From Actinotalea alkalitolerans (lineage in GTDB: Bacteria; Actinomycetota; Actinomycetes; Actinomycetales; Cellulomonadaceae), in the NCBI RefSeq assembly GCF_023369855.1, contig NZ_JAMBPP010000002.1, positions 297,687 through 361,686 on the forward strand: DNA of 64,000 nucleotides, given 5' to 3'. The notes under the pieces were generated by a model. That model was not told the DNA's origin. It saw only the letters and a list, made by a program, of their open reading frames with translations, and ran no database searches. Below, piece after piece: positions 1-8,920 of the stretch. A program made the translations under genes and the position numbers. Positions within the stretch are counted from its first letter, which is position 1; each line of letters starts with the position of its first letter.

Positions 1-39
1 GTGCGACGTCGGCAGTGTTGTTCGGTCCGTCGGGGTGGA

Positions 40-261
40 CTACTTGTAGCGGTAGACGATCCGGCCACGGGACAGGTCGTACGGGCTCAGCTCCACCACC
101 ACGCGGTCCTCGGGGAGGATCCGGATGTAGTGCTGCCGCATCTTGCCCGAGATGTGCGCGAGAACCCGGTGACCGTTCGCCAGCTCGACGCGAAACATCG
201 CGTTCGGCAGGGCCTCGACCACGCTGCCCTCGATCTCGATGACACCGTCCTTCTTCGCCAT
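40..261 (-). CDS. infA: Translation initiation factor IF-1
   Basis: This 73-residue protein begins [12 protein letters not shown] and is the single S1/OB-fold domain typical of bacterial IF-1, which occupies the 30S A site during initiation. Family length and the C-terminal GRIVYRYK match closely. The ATG at 261 was chosen over longer readings because everything downstream of it aligns to the family and nothing upstream does. It lies 190 bases after map and has its own promoter candidate. rpmJ and rpsM, which usually follow infA, would lie outside the left edge. Identity is very secure. Confidence 0.97.
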   Translation of the reverse strand: MAKKDGVIEIEGSVVEALPNAMFRVELANGHRVLAHISGKMRQHYIRILPEDRVVVELSPYDLSRGRIVYRYK

Positions 262-403
262 ATCCTCCGCTAACTCTCTGGGACATCTTCTGATCCACCC
301 CGCGCCACGACCGCCCCGTGGAGGAGCAGGTCGTGAGGTGCAGTGGATTGACGTGCGCTCCGTGGCTGCCCGAAGGCAGTCGGCGGAGCACACCCAACGG
401 ACA

Positions 404-433
404 ATCCTACGCCATGGACGGGCTCACCGGAAA
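404..433 (-). promoter_or_regulatory. Candidate infA promoter
   Basis: On the minus strand TTTCCG and TAGGAT are separated by 18 bases. The TAnnnT -10 box and the 18-base spacer match the other promoter candidates in this window. It would give a leader of about 140 bases before infA, separating it from map. The -35 is weak, so the call rests mainly on the -10 box and position. Confidence 0.45.
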
Positions 434-451
434 CCAGGTGCTCGCCGTCCT

Positions 452-1273
452 TCAGTCCAGCGGGACGACGGTGACACCGAGCGCGGCGAGAGCCTGCGCG
501 CCGCCGTCGGCCGCCGTGAGCACCCAGATGCCCTGCGGCCCGATGGCCACCGTGTGCTCCCAGTGCGCGGCTCGCGACCCGTCAGCCGTCACGACCGTCC
601 AGTCGTCCTCGAGCACCTGGGTCATCCGCGAACCACGGGTGAGCATCGGCTCGACCGCGACGCACAGACCGGGCTTGATGCGCGGCCCCTTCTCGCGGGT
701 CCGGTAGTTGAGCACCTCGGGAGGCTGGTGCATCGCGCTCCCGATGCCGTGACCCACGTACTCCTGGACGATGCCGTACTCGTGGCCCGAGGCGTCCACG
801 ACGTCCTCGACGGCCTCGCCGACCGCACCGAGCCGTTCGGCCGTCGCGAGAGCCGCGATGCCGGCCCACATGGTGCGTTCGGTCACGTCGCTGAGCTCGA
901 CGTCGGCGGGGTCCGCCTCGGGCAGCACCGTCGTGAACGCGGCGTCGCCGTGCCAGCCGTCGACGATCGCACCGCAGTCGACCGACACCACGTCTCCCGG
1001 TTCGAGGACCCGGTCCCCCGGGATGCCGTGGACGATCTCGTCGTTGACCGAGACGCAGATCGTGGCCGGGTACCCGTGGTAGCCGAGGAAGGACGAGGTC
1101 GCGCCATGGTCGGCGATCACCTGGGCCGCGACGCCGTCGAGGTTCCCGGTGGTCACGCCTGGCCGTGCGGACTCGCGCACCGCAGCGTGGATCTGGGCCA
1201 CGACGAGCCCAGCCCGTCGCATCACCAGGATCTGCTCGGTGGTCTTGTACTCGATCCGTTCGCGCCCGAACAC
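452..1273 (-). CDS. map: Type I methionine aminopeptidase
   Basis: A 273-residue cytosolic metalloenzyme that removes the initiator methionine from nascent proteins. The pita-bread metal ligands are visible: Asp in VDCGAIVD, Asp in HGDAAF, His in GHGIG, Glu in AVEPM and Glu in HWEHTV, with the early His in GYHGYPATI. Length and absence of a long N-terminal extension fit the bacterial type I class. The GTG start at 1273 follows a GAGGAG ribosome site. Its start is 13 bases after the adk stop, so secY, adk and map probably form one transcript, the usual arrangement in this class. Confidence 0.96.
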   Translation of the reverse strand: MFGRERIEYKTTEQILVMRRAGLVVAQIHAAVRESARPGVTTGNLDGVAAQVIADHGATSSFLGYHGYPATICVSVNDEIVHGIPGDRVLEPGDVVSVDCGAIVDGWHGDAAFTTVLPEADPADVELSDVTERTMWAGIAALATAERLGAVGEAVEDVVDASGHEYGIVQEYVGHGIGSAMHQPPEVLNYRTREKGPRIKPGLCVAVEPMLTRGSRMTQVLEDDWTVVTADGSRAAHWEHTVAIGPQGIWVLTAADGGAQALAALGVTVVPLD

Positions 1274-1286
1274 GTGCTCTCCTCGG

Positions 1287-1865
1287 TCAGGCGTCCTGGT
1301 CGAGGACCGCGAGCAGGCGCTCGGTCACCTCGTCCACGGACCCCAGGCCGTCGACCTGCACCAGCAGCCCGCGCTGGGCGTACACCGCCGCGACCGGGGC
1401 GGTCTGCTCGGCGTAGACGTCCATGCGGTGACGGATCACCGGTTCGGTGTCGTCCTCGCGTCCCTCGACCTGCGCACGCTGGAGAAGCCGGGCCACCACG
1501 GCGTCGACGTCCACGGTCAGCTCCACGGCGACCTGCACATCCTGTCCGCGCGCCGCGAGCAGGGTGTCGAGCTCCTCGACCTGGGCGACGTTGCGCGGGT
1601 ACCCGTCGAGCAGGAAGCCGTCCGTGACGTCCTGGTGGGTCAGGCGGTCGGCCACCATCGCGTTGGTGACGGAGTCCGGCACGAGCGCGCCGCGCGAGGT
1701 GTACTCCTGCACGGTGCGACCCAGCTCCGTCCCGCCCGAGATGTTCGCCCGGAACAGGTCGCCGGTCGAGATCGCCGGGATCGCGAGATGCTCGGCGATC
1801 CGTGAGGCCTGCGTCCCCTTGCCCGCCCCGGGGGGGCCGAGCAGGACGATACGTCGGCGGGTCAC
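1287..1865 (-). CDS. adk: Adenylate kinase
   Basis: This 192-residue kinase converts ATP and AMP to two ADP. It shows the P-loop GPPGAGKGT, the AMP-site segment STGDLFR, and the LLDGYPRN motif. The lid is the short form without zinc cysteines (around RAQVEGREDDTEPVIRHR), as is normal for many actinobacteria. The same frame stays open far upstream through secY, but kinase similarity begins only at VTRRRIVLLG. The GTG start at 1865 overlaps the secY stop in a GTGA junction, implying translational coupling. Confidence 0.96.
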   Translation of the reverse strand: MTRRRIVLLGPPGAGKGTQASRIAEHLAIPAISTGDLFRANISGGTELGRTVQEYTSRGALVPDSVTNAMVADRLTHQDVTDGFLLDGYPRNVAQVEELDTLLAARGQDVQVAVELTVDVDAVVARLLQRAQVEGREDDTEPVIRHRMDVYAEQTAPVAAVYAQRGLLVQVDGLGSVDEVTERLLAVLDQDA

Positions 1866-3160
1866 CGCAGGAACCCTTCGTAGTGCCGCTGCTGCAGCTG
1901 GGACTCGATCTGCTTGACGGTCTCCAGGCCGACGCCGACGACGATCAGGATCGAGGCACCGCCGAAGGGAACGTTCGCTCCCACGTCCAGGATGATGAAG
2001 ACGATCGTCGGGATCAGGGCGACAGCCGCCAGGTACACCGACCCCGCGGCAGTGATCCGCGAGATCACGTAGTCGAGGTACTCGGCGGTCGGCCGACCGG
2101 CCCGGATGCCCGGGATGAACCCGCCGTACTTCTTCATGTTGTCGGCGACCTCGTCCGGGTTGAACGTGATGGCCGTGTAGAAGTACGCGAAGAAGATGAT
2201 CAGGATGACGTAGAGCACCAGGTGCAGCGGGGCCTCGGGCCGGGCGACGTAGCGGCTGACCCAGATCACCCACTCCTGGGACTGGTCGCCGAACTGCGCG
2301 GCGAGGCCCGGGATCGCCAGCAGCGACGAGGCGAAGATGACCGGGATGATGCCCGCCATGTTGATCTTGATCGGGATGTAGGTGCTCGAGCCACCGAACA
2401 TCTTGCGACCGACCATCCGCTTGGCGTACTGCACCGGGATGCGCCGCTGGGACTGCTCGACGAAGACCACCAGGGCGATCACCAGCAGGATCACGACCAT
2501 GACGATGGCGAAGTTGGTGGCACCGTTCGCGCCGCCGGCGATCGACCACATCGCACCCGGGAAGGTCGCCGCGATCGAGGTGAAGATCAGCAGCGACATG
2601 CCGTTGCCGATCCCCCGCTCGGTGATCAGCTCGCCGAGCCACATGATCAGTGCGGTACCCGTGGTCATCGTGACCACCATGAGCAGGATCGTCGCGACGC
2701 TGTCGTTGGGGATCACCGGGACGGCGCAGCCGGGGAACAGGTTCCCGCTGCGAGCCACCGTGATGATCGTGGTCGACTGCAGGATCGCCAGACCGATGGT
2801 CAGGTACCGCGTGTACTGCGTGAGCTGTGCGGTGCCCGACTGGCCCTCCTTGTGCAGGGCCTCGAAGCGAGGGATGACCACTCGCAGGAGCTGCACGATG
2901 ATGCTCGCCGTGATGTACGGCATGATCCCGAGCGCGAACACCGAGAGCTGGAGCAGGGCACCACCGCTGAAGAGGTTCACCAGGCCGAGCAGCGAGTTCG
3001 CCTCGTCGATCTGGGAGACACACTGCTGGACGTTGCCGTAGTCGACCCCGGGGGTCGGGATGAACGACCCGACCCGGAAGATCGCCATGATGGCCATCGT
3101 GAACAGCAGCTTGCGCCGCAGGTCGGGCGTCCGGAACGCCCGCACGAATGCGCTGAGCAC
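1862..3160 (-). CDS. secY: Preprotein translocase channel subunit SecY
   Basis: This 432-residue integral membrane protein forms the SecYEG protein-conducting channel; secE is at 39363. About ten hydrophobic segments are visible. The N-terminal amphipathic start, the plug-region segment with GIMPYITASIIVQLL, and the cytosolic loop ending in NPDEVADNMKKYGGFIPGIR are all characteristic. The GTG start at 3160 has a consensus AGGAGG five bases upstream. It is separated from rplO by a terminator and so is likely to have its own promoter. The stop overlaps the adk start. Confidence 0.97.
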   Translation of the reverse strand: MLSAFVRAFRTPDLRRKLLFTMAIMAIFRVGSFIPTPGVDYGNVQQCVSQIDEANSLLGLVNLFSGGALLQLSVFALGIMPYITASIIVQLLRVVIPRFEALHKEGQSGTAQLTQYTRYLTIGLAILQSTTIITVARSGNLFPGCAVPVIPNDSVATILLMVVTMTTGTALIMWLGELITERGIGNGMSLLIFTSIAATFPGAMWSIAGGANGATNFAIVMVVILLVIALVVFVEQSQRRIPVQYAKRMVGRKMFGGSSTYIPIKINMAGIIPVIFASSLLAIPGLAAQFGDQSQEWVIWVSRYVARPEAPLHLVLYVILIIFFAYFYTAITFNPDEVADNMKKYGGFIPGIRAGRPTAEYLDYVISRITAAGSVYLAAVALIPTIVFIILDVGANVPFGGASILIVVGVGLETVKQIESQLQQRHYEGFLR

Positions 3161-3248
3161 TAGTCCTCCTGCTCCGCCCGGGGGCGGTCTCGCATGGTGC
3201 CGGGGAGCCGGCTGAGCGGGGTTCCCACCCGCGATGGGACCGAGGGGA

Positions 3249-3254
3249 ACCCTA
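3249..3254 (-). promoter_or_regulatory. secY: Candidate secY -10 box
   Basis: TAGGGT on the minus strand fits TAnnnT and lies between the rplO terminator and secY, giving a leader of about 80 bases. No convincing -35 hexamer is visible, so this is a modest candidate based on motif and context. Confidence 0.35.
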
Positions 3255-3278
3255 GCCGAGATCGCGACCGGGACGACA

Positions 3279-3313
3279 CAAGAGGCCGGGTCGCATCGCG
3301 GCCCGGCCTCTTG
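3279..3313 (-). terminator. Hairpin terminator after rplO
   Basis: A perfect 12-bp stem (CAAGAGGCCGGG at 3279-3290 pairing with 3302-3313) lies seven bases beyond the rplO stop. There is no long U-tract, as is common in actinobacterial terminators. It marks the end of the S10/spc ribosomal protein transcript before secY. Confidence 0.75.
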
Positions 3314-3319
3314 GGTCGA

Positions 3320-4054
3320 TCAGTCCTCGGAGACGGATCCGCCCGCTGCAAGGATCTTGTCCTTGGCGGAGGCGGAGTACGCGTGCACGGCCACCGAGAG
3401 CTTGACGTCGAGCTCACCGGTACCGAGCACCTTGACGGGCTTGCCCTTGCGGACGGCCCCCTTGGCGACCAGGTCCTCGACGGTCACCTCACCGCCCTTG
3501 GGGTAGAGCGCCGTGAGGGTGTCGAGGTTGACCACCTGGAACTCGACGCGGAACGGGTTCTTGAACCCGCGCAGCTTCGGCAGGCGCATGTGCATGGGCA
3601 TCTGCCCACCCTCGAACCGCTCGGGGATCTGGTAACGAGCCTTCTGGCCCTTGGTCCCCCGACCGGCGGTCTTGCCCTTGGACGCCTCGCCGCGACCCAC
3701 GCGGGTCTTGGCGGTGTGCGCACCCGGGGCCGGACGCAGGTGGTGCAGCTTGACGATGCCACCGGCCCCCTCGGCGGGCGCCTTCTTCTTGGCGGGCGAG
3801 GCCGCAGCCTTGGTGCTCGACGCCTTCGCGCCGGACTCCTTGGCCGCGGGGGCGTCAGCAGCAGCCTTGGCTGCAGGCTTCTTCTCCGCCGCTGCCTTGG
3901 TCGCGGGCTTGTCCGCAGCCTTGGCCGCAGGCTTCTTGTCCGCCGCAGCCTTGGCCGCAGGCTTCTTCTCCGCCGCAGCCTTGGTCGCGGGCTTCTTCGC
4001 AGCCGAGGCCTTCTCAGGCTTCTCGGCCGGCTGGGTGTCCTTCGTGTCTGCCAT
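3320..4054 (-). CDS. rplO: 50S ribosomal protein L15 with long Lys/Ala-rich N-terminal extension
   Basis: Residues 100-244 are a full L15 ([37 protein letters not shown]), a late-assembling 50S protein near the peptidyl transferase centre. Residues 1-99 are an unusual tail built from repeats such as [12 protein letters not shown], resembling histone H1 or Hc1 tails; ordinary L15 is only about 147 residues. No ATG, GTG or TTG occurs at the domain boundary (Ile and Val there are ATC and GTC), so the extension is in the same reading frame without an internal start. The ATG at 4054 lies two bases after the rpmD stop. L15 identity is secure; the role of the tail is unknown. Confidence 0.95.
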   Translation of the reverse strand: MADTKDTQPAEKPEKASAAKKPATKAAAEKKPAAKAAADKKPAAKAADKPATKAAAEKKPAAKAAADAPAAKESGAKASSTKAAASPAKKKAPAEGAGGIVKLHHLRPAPGAHTAKTRVGRGEASKGKTAGRGTKGQKARYQIPERFEGGQMPMHMRLPKLRGFKNPFRVEFQVVNLDTLTALYPKGGEVTVEDLVAKGAVRKGKPVKVLGTGELDVKLSVAVHAYSASAKDKILAAGGSVSED

Positions 4055-4056
4055 GG

Positions 4057-4239
4057 TCAGTCGACCTCCTCGACGGCGACGAGATGTGCCACCGTGACGA
4101 CCATGCCGCGGATCTCAGGCCTGTCCTCCTTGACGACGACGTCGCCAATGCGCTTGAGGCCGAGGGTCCGCAGCGTGTCGCGCTGGTTCTGCTTGCCGCC
4201 GATGGCGGACTTGGTCTGGGTCACCTTGAGGCGCGGCAT
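4057..4239 (-). CDS. rpmD: 50S ribosomal protein L30
   Basis: A 60-residue protein, [15 protein letters not shown] onward, with the family's [12 protein letters not shown] segment and [13 protein letters not shown]. It is the short bacterial L30 that binds 23S rRNA on the 50S solvent side. The ATG at 4239 shares one base with the rpsE stop (TGATG). A longer open frame upstream carries no L30 similarity and was rejected. Position between rpsE and rplO is canonical for the spc operon. Confidence 0.96.
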   Translation of the reverse strand: MPRLKVTQTKSAIGGKQNQRDTLRTLGLKRIGDVVVKEDRPEIRGMVVTVAHLVAVEEVD

Positions 4240-4892
4240 CAGGCACCTGCCTTCGCTGCAGCGATGCCGGCCGCACGCGACCGGAGCATCGGTGCCGGGG
4301 CGACGTGCTCGAGCGGCAGCCCACGACGAGCGGCCACGGCCTCGGGCTCCTCGAGCCCACGCAGGGCTGCGACCGTCGCGTGCACCACGTTGATGGCGTT
4401 GGTCGAGCCCATCGACTTGGAGAGCACGTCGTGGATCCCGGCGCACTCCAGCACGGCACGCACCGGACCGCCGGCGATCACACCGGTACCCGGCGACGCG
4501 GGGCGCAGGAAGACCACGCCGGCCGCTGCCTCACCCGTGATGGGGTGCGGGATGGTGCCCTGGATGCGCGGGACGCGGAAGAAGCTCTTCTTGGCCTCCT
4601 CGACACCCTTCGCGATCGCAGCGGGCACCTCCTTGGCCTTGCCGTAGCCGACACCCACGGTGCCGTCGCCGTCGCCGACCACCACGAGGGCGGTGAAGCT
4701 GAAGCGCCGACCGCCCTTGACGACCTTGGACACCCGGTTGATGGTGACCACGCGCTCGACGAATGCGCTCTTCTCGGCAGCGTCTCCGCGGCGTCCGCCA
4801 CCGTCACGGCGGCCGCCGTCACGACGGTCACCGCCGCCGGCGGCACCGCCGCCGGCCTGTGCGCCGGTGTTGCTGCGCTGAGGTGCAGCCAT
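4239..4892 (-). CDS. rpsE: 30S ribosomal protein S5
   Basis: A 217-residue S5, a decoding-fidelity and translational-helicase protein near the mRNA entry tunnel. Core motifs are present: [20 protein letters not shown], then [15 protein letters not shown] and the C-terminal [14 protein letters not shown]. The first 38 residues are a Gly/Arg/Asp-rich low-complexity leader, a common actinobacterial elaboration. The stop overlaps rpmD by one base and the start lies 43 bases after rplR. Confidence 0.96.
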   Translation of the reverse strand: MAAPQRSNTGAQAGGGAAGGGDRRDGGRRDGGGRRGDAAEKSAFVERVVTINRVSKVVKGGRRFSFTALVVVGDGDGTVGVGYGKAKEVPAAIAKGVEEAKKSFFRVPRIQGTIPHPITGEAAAGVVFLRPASPGTGVIAGGPVRAVLECAGIHDVLSKSMGSTNAINVVHATVAALRGLEEPEAVAARRGLPLEHVAPAPMLRSRAAGIAAAKAGA

Positions 4893-4935
4893 CAGTAGTT
4901 CCTCTGCTTCCGTACGGACTGGACTCGGGTGGCGG

Positions 4936-5307
4936 TCACAGCGTCAGACCGCCTTCGCGGGCGCCGTCGGCCACGGCCGCGACCCGGCCGTGGTACTTGT
5001 TCCCACCGCGGTCGAAGACGACCGCCTCGATGCCGGCAGCCTTGGCGCGCTCGGCGATCAGCTCACCGACGCGACGCGCCTTGGCGGACTTGTCGGCGTC
5101 GAGCGCCCGCAGGTCCGCCTCGAGGGTGGATGCGGACGCCAGGGTGCGACCGACGGAGTCGTCGACGACCTGCGCGACCATGTGCCGCGCGGACCGGGTG
5201 ACGACCAGACGCGGACGCACGGTCGTGCCGACCACCTTCTTGCGAAGGCGGAGGTGACGACGGGCCCGGGCGACAGCCTTGCCCTTACCTCGGATCGTGA
5301 GTGCCAC
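4936..5307 (-). CDS. rplR: 50S ribosomal protein L18
   Basis: A 123-residue L18, one of the 5S rRNA binding proteins. Motifs include [22 protein letters not shown] and the C-terminal [20 protein letters not shown]. The GTG at 5307 was chosen because family similarity starts with [15 protein letters not shown]; the twelve in-frame codons upstream overlap rplF and have no family match. It begins one base after the rplF stop with an AAGG-type ribosome site inside the end of rplF. Confidence 0.94.
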   Translation of the reverse strand: MALTIRGKGKAVARARRHLRLRKKVVGTTVRPRLVVTRSARHMVAQVVDDSVGRTLASASTLEADLRALDADKSAKARRVGELIAERAKAAGIEAVVFDRGGNKYHGRVAAVADGAREGGLTL

Positions 5308-5308
5308 G

Positions 5309-5848
5309 TTACTTACCAGCCTTTCCGGCCTTGCGGCGGACAACCTCGCCGGCGTAGCGCACGCCCTTGCCCTTGTAGGGCTCGGGCTTGCGGATCTTGC
5401 GGATGTTCGCGGCGACCTCGCCGACCTGCTGCTTGTCGATCCCGCTGACCGAGAACCGTGTGGGGCCCTCGACGGCGAAGCTGATGCCCGCAGGGGCGGT
5501 CACGTGCACCGGGTGGCTGAACCCGAGAGCGAACTCGAGGTCCGCTCCCCGGGCGGTCACGCGGTAACCGGTGCCGACGATCTCGAGCTTCTTCTCGTAG
5601 CCCTCGGTGACGCCGGTGACGAGGTTCGCCAGCAGCGTGCGGGTCAGGCCGTGCAGTGAACGCGAGGCACGCTCGTCGTCCGGACGGGCGACCACGAGGG
5701 TGCCGTCCTCGCCACGGGTGACCGCGATGGGGTTCGGGATGGTGTGCGTGAGCGTGCCCTTGGGACCCTTGACGGTCACGAGGGCACCGTCGATGCTGAC
5801 GTCCACGCCGGCCGGGACCGGGACGGGGACCTTGCCGATTCGAGACAT
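5309..5848 (-). CDS. rplF: 50S ribosomal protein L6
   Basis: A 179-residue protein with the two tandem L6 folds. It starts [17 protein letters not shown] and ends with the signature [14 protein letters not shown] followed by [12 protein letters not shown]6 sits at the base of the L7/L12 stalk near the sarcin-ricin loop and contacts elongation factors. It lies between rpsH and rplR as expected; the intercistronic gap to rpsH is 24 bases with a clear GAGAG ribosome site. Confidence 0.97.
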   Translation of the reverse strand: MSRIGKVPVPVPAGVDVSIDGALVTVKGPKGTLTHTIPNPIAVTRGEDGTLVVARPDDERASRSLHGLTRTLLANLVTGVTEGYEKKLEIVGTGYRVTARGADLEFALGFSHPVHVTAPAGISFAVEGPTRFSVSGIDKQQVGEVAANIRKIRKPEPYKGKGVRYAGEVVRRKAGKAGK

Positions 5849-5872
5849 GGCTCTCTCCTCTCGGTGCTCGGG

Positions 5873-6268
5873 TTACCAGACGTAGGCGAGGACTTCCCCA
5901 CCCACGCCCTTCTTGGCGGCCTGCTTGTCGGTGAGCAGTCCGGAGGACGTGGACAGGATCGCCACACCCAGACCGCCCAGGACCTTGGGCAGGTTGGTCG
6001 ACTTGGCGTACACACGCAGGCCCGGCTTGGACACGCGGCGCACACCGGCGAGCGAACGCTCGCGGTTGGGGCCGAACTTGAGCTGGATCGTCAGGCTCTT
6101 GCCCACGGTTGCGTCCGCGACGCTCCAGCCGGCGATGTAGCCCTCCGCCTCAAGGATCTCAGCGATGTGAGACTTGAGGTTGGAGAACGGCATCGTCACC
6201 GAGTCGTGGTACGCAGAGTTTGCGTTACGCAGACGTGTCAACATGTCTGCGATCGGGTCAGTCATCAT
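5873..6268 (-). CDS. rpsH: 30S ribosomal protein S8
   Basis: A 131-residue S8, the central-domain 16S rRNA organiser and, in Escherichia coli, the feedback repressor of the spc operon. It contains [16 protein letters not shown] near the start and [20 protein letters not shown] at the end. Two adjacent ATG codons (6268 and 6265) are possible; the first was preferred because it lies about ten bases after GAGGAAGGG. Both give normal family length. Confidence 0.95.
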   Translation of the reverse strand: MMTDPIADMLTRLRNANSAYHDSVTMPFSNLKSHIAEILEAEGYIAGWSVADATVGKSLTIQLKFGPNRERSLAGVRRVSKPGLRVYAKSTNLPKVLGGLGVAILSTSSGLLTDKQAAKKGVGGEVLAYVW

Positions 6269-6334
6269 CGGGCTCGCACCCTTCCTCGCCGGGGTATCCC
6301 CACGCATCCGCGTCGGGGACCTGCGGCGTAGTTG

Positions 6335-6520
6335 TTACCAGCTGCTCTTGGTCACGCCGGGAAGCTCGCCGCGGTGCACCATCTGGCGCACGCAGATACG
6401 GCACAGCCCGAACTTGCGGTACACCGAGTGCGGGCGACCGCACTTCTGGCACCGGGTGTAGGCACGCACGCCGAACTTCGGCTTCCGCGCCGCCTTCTGG
6501 ATCAGGGCAGTCTTCGCCAT
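6335..6520 (-). CDS. rpsZ: 30S ribosomal protein S14, zinc-binding type Z
   Basis: A 61-residue S14 of the short, zinc-ribbon form. The four cysteines are intact as CQKC (residues 24-27) and CRIC (40-43), with the C-terminal [11 protein letters not shown] of the family. In actinobacteria this copy sits in the spc operon, while a zinc-free longer paralogue may be elsewhere and Zur-controlled; none is seen in this window. The start lies one base after the rplE stop. Confidence 0.96.
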   Translation of the reverse strand: MAKTALIQKAARKPKFGVRAYTRCQKCGRPHSVYRKFGLCRICVRQMVHRGELPGVTKSSW

Positions 6521-6521
6521 G

Positions 6522-7106
6522 TCAGTTGTTCTCCTTGAAGGGGAAGCCCAGACGGCGGAGCAGCGAGCGGCCCTCGTCGTCGGTGGTCGCCGTCGTCACG
6601 ATGGTGATGTCCATGCCACGAACCCGGTCGGTACGGTCGGGGTCGATCTCGTGGAACATCACCTGCTCGGTCAGGCCGAAGGTGTAGTTGCCACGCCCGT
6701 CGAACTGCTTGGGCGAGAGCCCGCGGAAGTCACGGATGCGCGGCAGCGCGAGCGAGACGAGGCGGTCGGTGAACTCCCACATCCGGTCACCACGCAGGGT
6801 GACGTGGGCACCGATGGGCATGCCCTCGCGCAGCTTGAACTGCGCGATGGACTGACGCGCCTTGGTGACCTGCGGCTTCTGCCCGGTGATCGCGGTGAGG
6901 TCCTTGATGGCCCCCTCGATCAGCTTCGAGTCGCGCGCGGCCTCGCCGACGCCCATGTTGACGACGACCTTGGACAGTCGCGCCACCTGGTTGACGTTGG
7001 CGTGCCCGAACTCCTCACGCAGGCCGGGGACGATCTCCTCGGCGTAGCGCAGCTTGAGCCGGGGGACGACCGCGGTCGTGGTCTCGGTGGTGGTCTCGGT
7101 GCTCAT
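6522..7106 (-). CDS. rplE: 50S ribosomal protein L5
   Basis: A 194-residue L5, which binds 5S rRNA and forms the central protuberance bridge with the 30S subunit. After a short Thr-rich start it shows [19 protein letters not shown], then [18 protein letters not shown] and the C-terminal [19 protein letters not shown]. The ATG at 7106 shares one base with the rplX stop (TGATG), and the stop lies one base before rpsZ starts. Confidence 0.97.
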   Translation of the reverse strand: MSTETTTETTTAVVPRLKLRYAEEIVPGLREEFGHANVNQVARLSKVVVNMGVGEAARDSKLIEGAIKDLTAITGQKPQVTKARQSIAQFKLREGMPIGAHVTLRGDRMWEFTDRLVSLALPRIRDFRGLSPKQFDGRGNYTFGLTEQVMFHEIDPDRTDRVRGMDITIVTTATTDDEGRSLLRRLGFPFKENN

Positions 7107-7447
7107 CAGATGTCCTTACCGGAGCGCTTGGCCACCCGGACCCGGACGGTGCGCTGACGCCCGTCACGCTCGATCTCCTCGGTGCGGTACCCGACCCGGG
7201 TGCCCTTCTTGGTCTCCGGGTCGACCAGCATGACGTTGCTGACGTGGATCGGTGCCTCGACGCTCTCGATGCCACCGGTCCGCGAACCGCGGTTGGTCTG
7301 GCCCGCCTTGACGTGCTTGGTGACACGCTGCACGCCCTCCACAATGAGACGGTCGGAGTCCTTGAGGACCTCCAGCACGCGTCCCTGCTTCGAACGGTCG
7401 CGGCCTGAGATGACGACGACGAGGTCGCCCTTCTTGATCTTGGCCAT
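7106..7447 (-). CDS. rplX: 50S ribosomal protein L24
   Basis: A 113-residue KOW-domain protein that initiates 50S assembly. Its start [18 protein letters not shown] and [20 protein letters not shown] are the KOW motif region; [20 protein letters not shown] is the usual central segment. It is two bases after rplN and overlaps rplE by one base, so the three genes are likely translated together. Confidence 0.96.
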   Translation of the reverse strand: MAKIKKGDLVVVISGRDRSKQGRVLEVLKDSDRLIVEGVQRVTKHVKAGQTNRGSRTGGIESVEAPIHVSNVMLVDPETKKGTRVGYRTEEIERDGRQRTVRVRVAKRSGKDI

Positions 7448-7449
7448 GG

Positions 7450-7818
7450 TCAGAGCACCTCCGGAGCCAACGAGATGATCTTCATGAACTTCTTGTCGCG
7501 CAGCTCGCGGCCCACCGGGCCGAAGATGCGGGTCCCACGAGGCTCGCCGTCACCCTTGAGGATCACGGCAGCGTTCTCGTCGAACTTGATGTACGAACCG
7601 TCCGGACGTCGGCGCTCCTTGGTGGTGCGCACGATGACAGCCTTGACGACGTCGCCCTTCTTGACGTTGCCGCCGGGGATGGCGTCCTTGACGGTCGCGA
7701 CGATGACGTCGCCGATACCGGCGTAGCGACGTCCGGAACCGCCGAGAACACGGATGCAGAGAATCTGCTTCGCTCCCGTGTTGTCGGCGACCTTCAGTCG
7801 CGACTCCTGCTGGATCAT
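7450..7818 (-). CDS. rplN: 50S ribosomal protein L14
   Basis: The expected 122-residue L14, a highly conserved subunit-interface protein that contacts 16S rRNA. It starts [17 protein letters not shown] and contains [17 protein letters not shown] and [15 protein letters not shown]. It is the first gene of the classical spc block; the 119-base gap to rpsQ upstream is the largest inside the array, and no clear promoter was recognised there. Confidence 0.97.
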   Translation of the reverse strand: MIQQESRLKVADNTGAKQILCIRVLGGSGRRYAGIGDVIVATVKDAIPGGNVKKGDVVKAVIVRTTKERRRPDGSYIKFDENAAVILKGDGEPRGTRIFGPVGRELRDKKFMKIISLAPEVL

Positions 7819-7937
7819 CTACCTACTCCTGTCGTCTGCTGGTTCTCGCACCGCTTCTCGCAAGCGAGCCTGGCCGAACGGATACGTGTGGTGACTTCGG
7901 TGCCTCGTCGGACGGTGTCCGGCGAGGCCACGCCGTC

Positions 7938-8243
7938 CTACTTCGCCTTGTCCAGGATCTCCACCACGCGCCAGCGCTTGGTGGCTGACAGCGGGCGGGT
8001 CTCCATGATCAGGACAAGGTCGCCCGTGCCGGCCGCATTGGCCTCGTCGTGCGCCTTGACCTTGCTCGTGCGTCGCAGGACCTTGCCGTAGAGCGGGTGC
8101 TTGACCCGGTCCTCGACCTCGACCACGACGGTCTTGTCCATCTTGTCGCTGACCACGTAGCCGCGCCGCGTCTTGCGGTAGCCACGGGAGTCGGCGTCGG
8201 ACGGCTTGGTCGCCTCGGGGGCGTTCGTCTCAGTGTTGCTCAT
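7938..8243 (-). CDS. rpsQ: 30S ribosomal protein S17
   Basis: A 101-residue S17, an OB-fold protein of the 30S body. The core [19 protein letters not shown] and [20 protein letters not shown] is unmistakable. The first 19 residues are a Thr/Glu/Asp-rich leader often seen in this phylum. The ATG at 8243 was preferred over upstream in-frame codons because GAGAGG lies six bases before it and the longer reading runs back into rpmC. Confidence 0.94.
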   Translation of the reverse strand: MSNTETNAPEATKPSDADSRGYRKTRRGYVVSDKMDKTVVVEVEDRVKHPLYGKVLRRTSKVKAHDEANAAGTGDLVLIMETRPLSATKRWRVVEILDKAK

Positions 8244-8256
8244 GTTGACCTCTCGC

Positions 8257-8499
8257 TCACTCAGCGCTGGGGCTGGGTGCGGTACGGATGCCGAGCTCAC
8301 GCTCACGCAGGATCGTGTAGATCCGTGCGATGTCGCGACGAACGGCCTTCAGACGCCCGTGGCTCTCCAGCTGGCCGGTGGCCGACTGGAACCGGAGGTT
8401 GAACAGCTCCTCCTTGGCCTTCTTCAGCTCGGCGACGAGCGCGTCGTCGTCCATGCCGTCCAGCTCGACCGGAGCGAGCTCCTTCGACCCGATAGCCAT
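8257..8499 (-). CDS. rpmC: 50S ribosomal protein L29
   Basis: An 80-residue L29, a helical hairpin at the tunnel exit where SRP and trigger factor dock. The family core [20 protein letters not shown] and [18 protein letters not shown] is present. The ATG at 8499 overlaps the rplP stop by one base (TGATG); twelve extra in-frame codons upstream lie inside rplP and were rejected. The C-terminal [11 protein letters not shown] is a short extra tail. Confidence 0.95.
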   Translation of the reverse strand: MAIGSKELAPVELDGMDDDALVAELKKAKEELFNLRFQSATGQLESHGRLKAVRRDIARIYTILRERELGIRTAPSPSAE

Positions 8500-8918
8500 C
8501 AGCTGCCACCACCCTCGCGTGCCACGAAGCGGCACTTCATCGGGAGCTTGTGCATCGCACGGCGCATCGCCTCACGGGCGAGGGGCTCCGGCACGCCGGC
8601 GAGCTCGAAGAGCACGCGACCCGGCTTGACGTTGGCGATCCACCACTCAGGGGAACCCTTACCGGAACCCATGCGGGTCTCCGCCGGCTTCTTGGTCAGC
8701 GGGCGGTCCGGGTAGATGTTGATCCAGACCTTGCCACCACGCTTGATGTGGCGGGTCATGGCGATACGAGCAGCCTCGATCTGCCGGTTGGTGACGTAGG
8801 CGGGCTCGAGAGCCTGGATGCCGTACTCACCGAACGCGATCGTGGTGCCACCGGTCGCCTGGCCCGAGCGCGACGGGTGGTGCTGCTTGCGGTGCTTCAG
8901 CCTGCGCGGGATCAGCAT
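8499..8918 (-). CDS. rplP: 50S ribosomal protein L16
   Basis: A 139-residue L16, a 23S rRNA protein near the A-site tRNA elbow. It starts [15 protein letters not shown] and contains [19 protein letters not shown] and the RMGSGKG motif followed by [18 protein letters not shown]. It is two bases after rpsC, and its stop overlaps rpmC. Placement in the S10 block is canonical. Confidence 0.97.
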   Translation of the reverse strand: MLIPRRLKHRKQHHPSRSGQATGGTTIAFGEYGIQALEPAYVTNRQIEAARIAMTRHIKRGGKVWINIYPDRPLTKKPAETRMGSGKGSPEWWIANVKPGRVLFELAGVPEPLAREAMRRAMHKLPMKCRFVAREGGGS

Positions 8919-8920
8919 GC

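Noticed and set aside
1866..3023. Upstream continuation of the adk reading frame through secY
   Set aside because: Adenylate kinase similarity begins exactly at the GTG at 1865; the earlier codons overlap secY in another frame and have no homology pattern.
3754..4054. Frameshift or mis-start explaining the L15 extension
   Set aside because: The frame is continuous from an ATG just after rpmD, the repeats are regular in the same frame, and there is no alternative start codon at the domain boundary.
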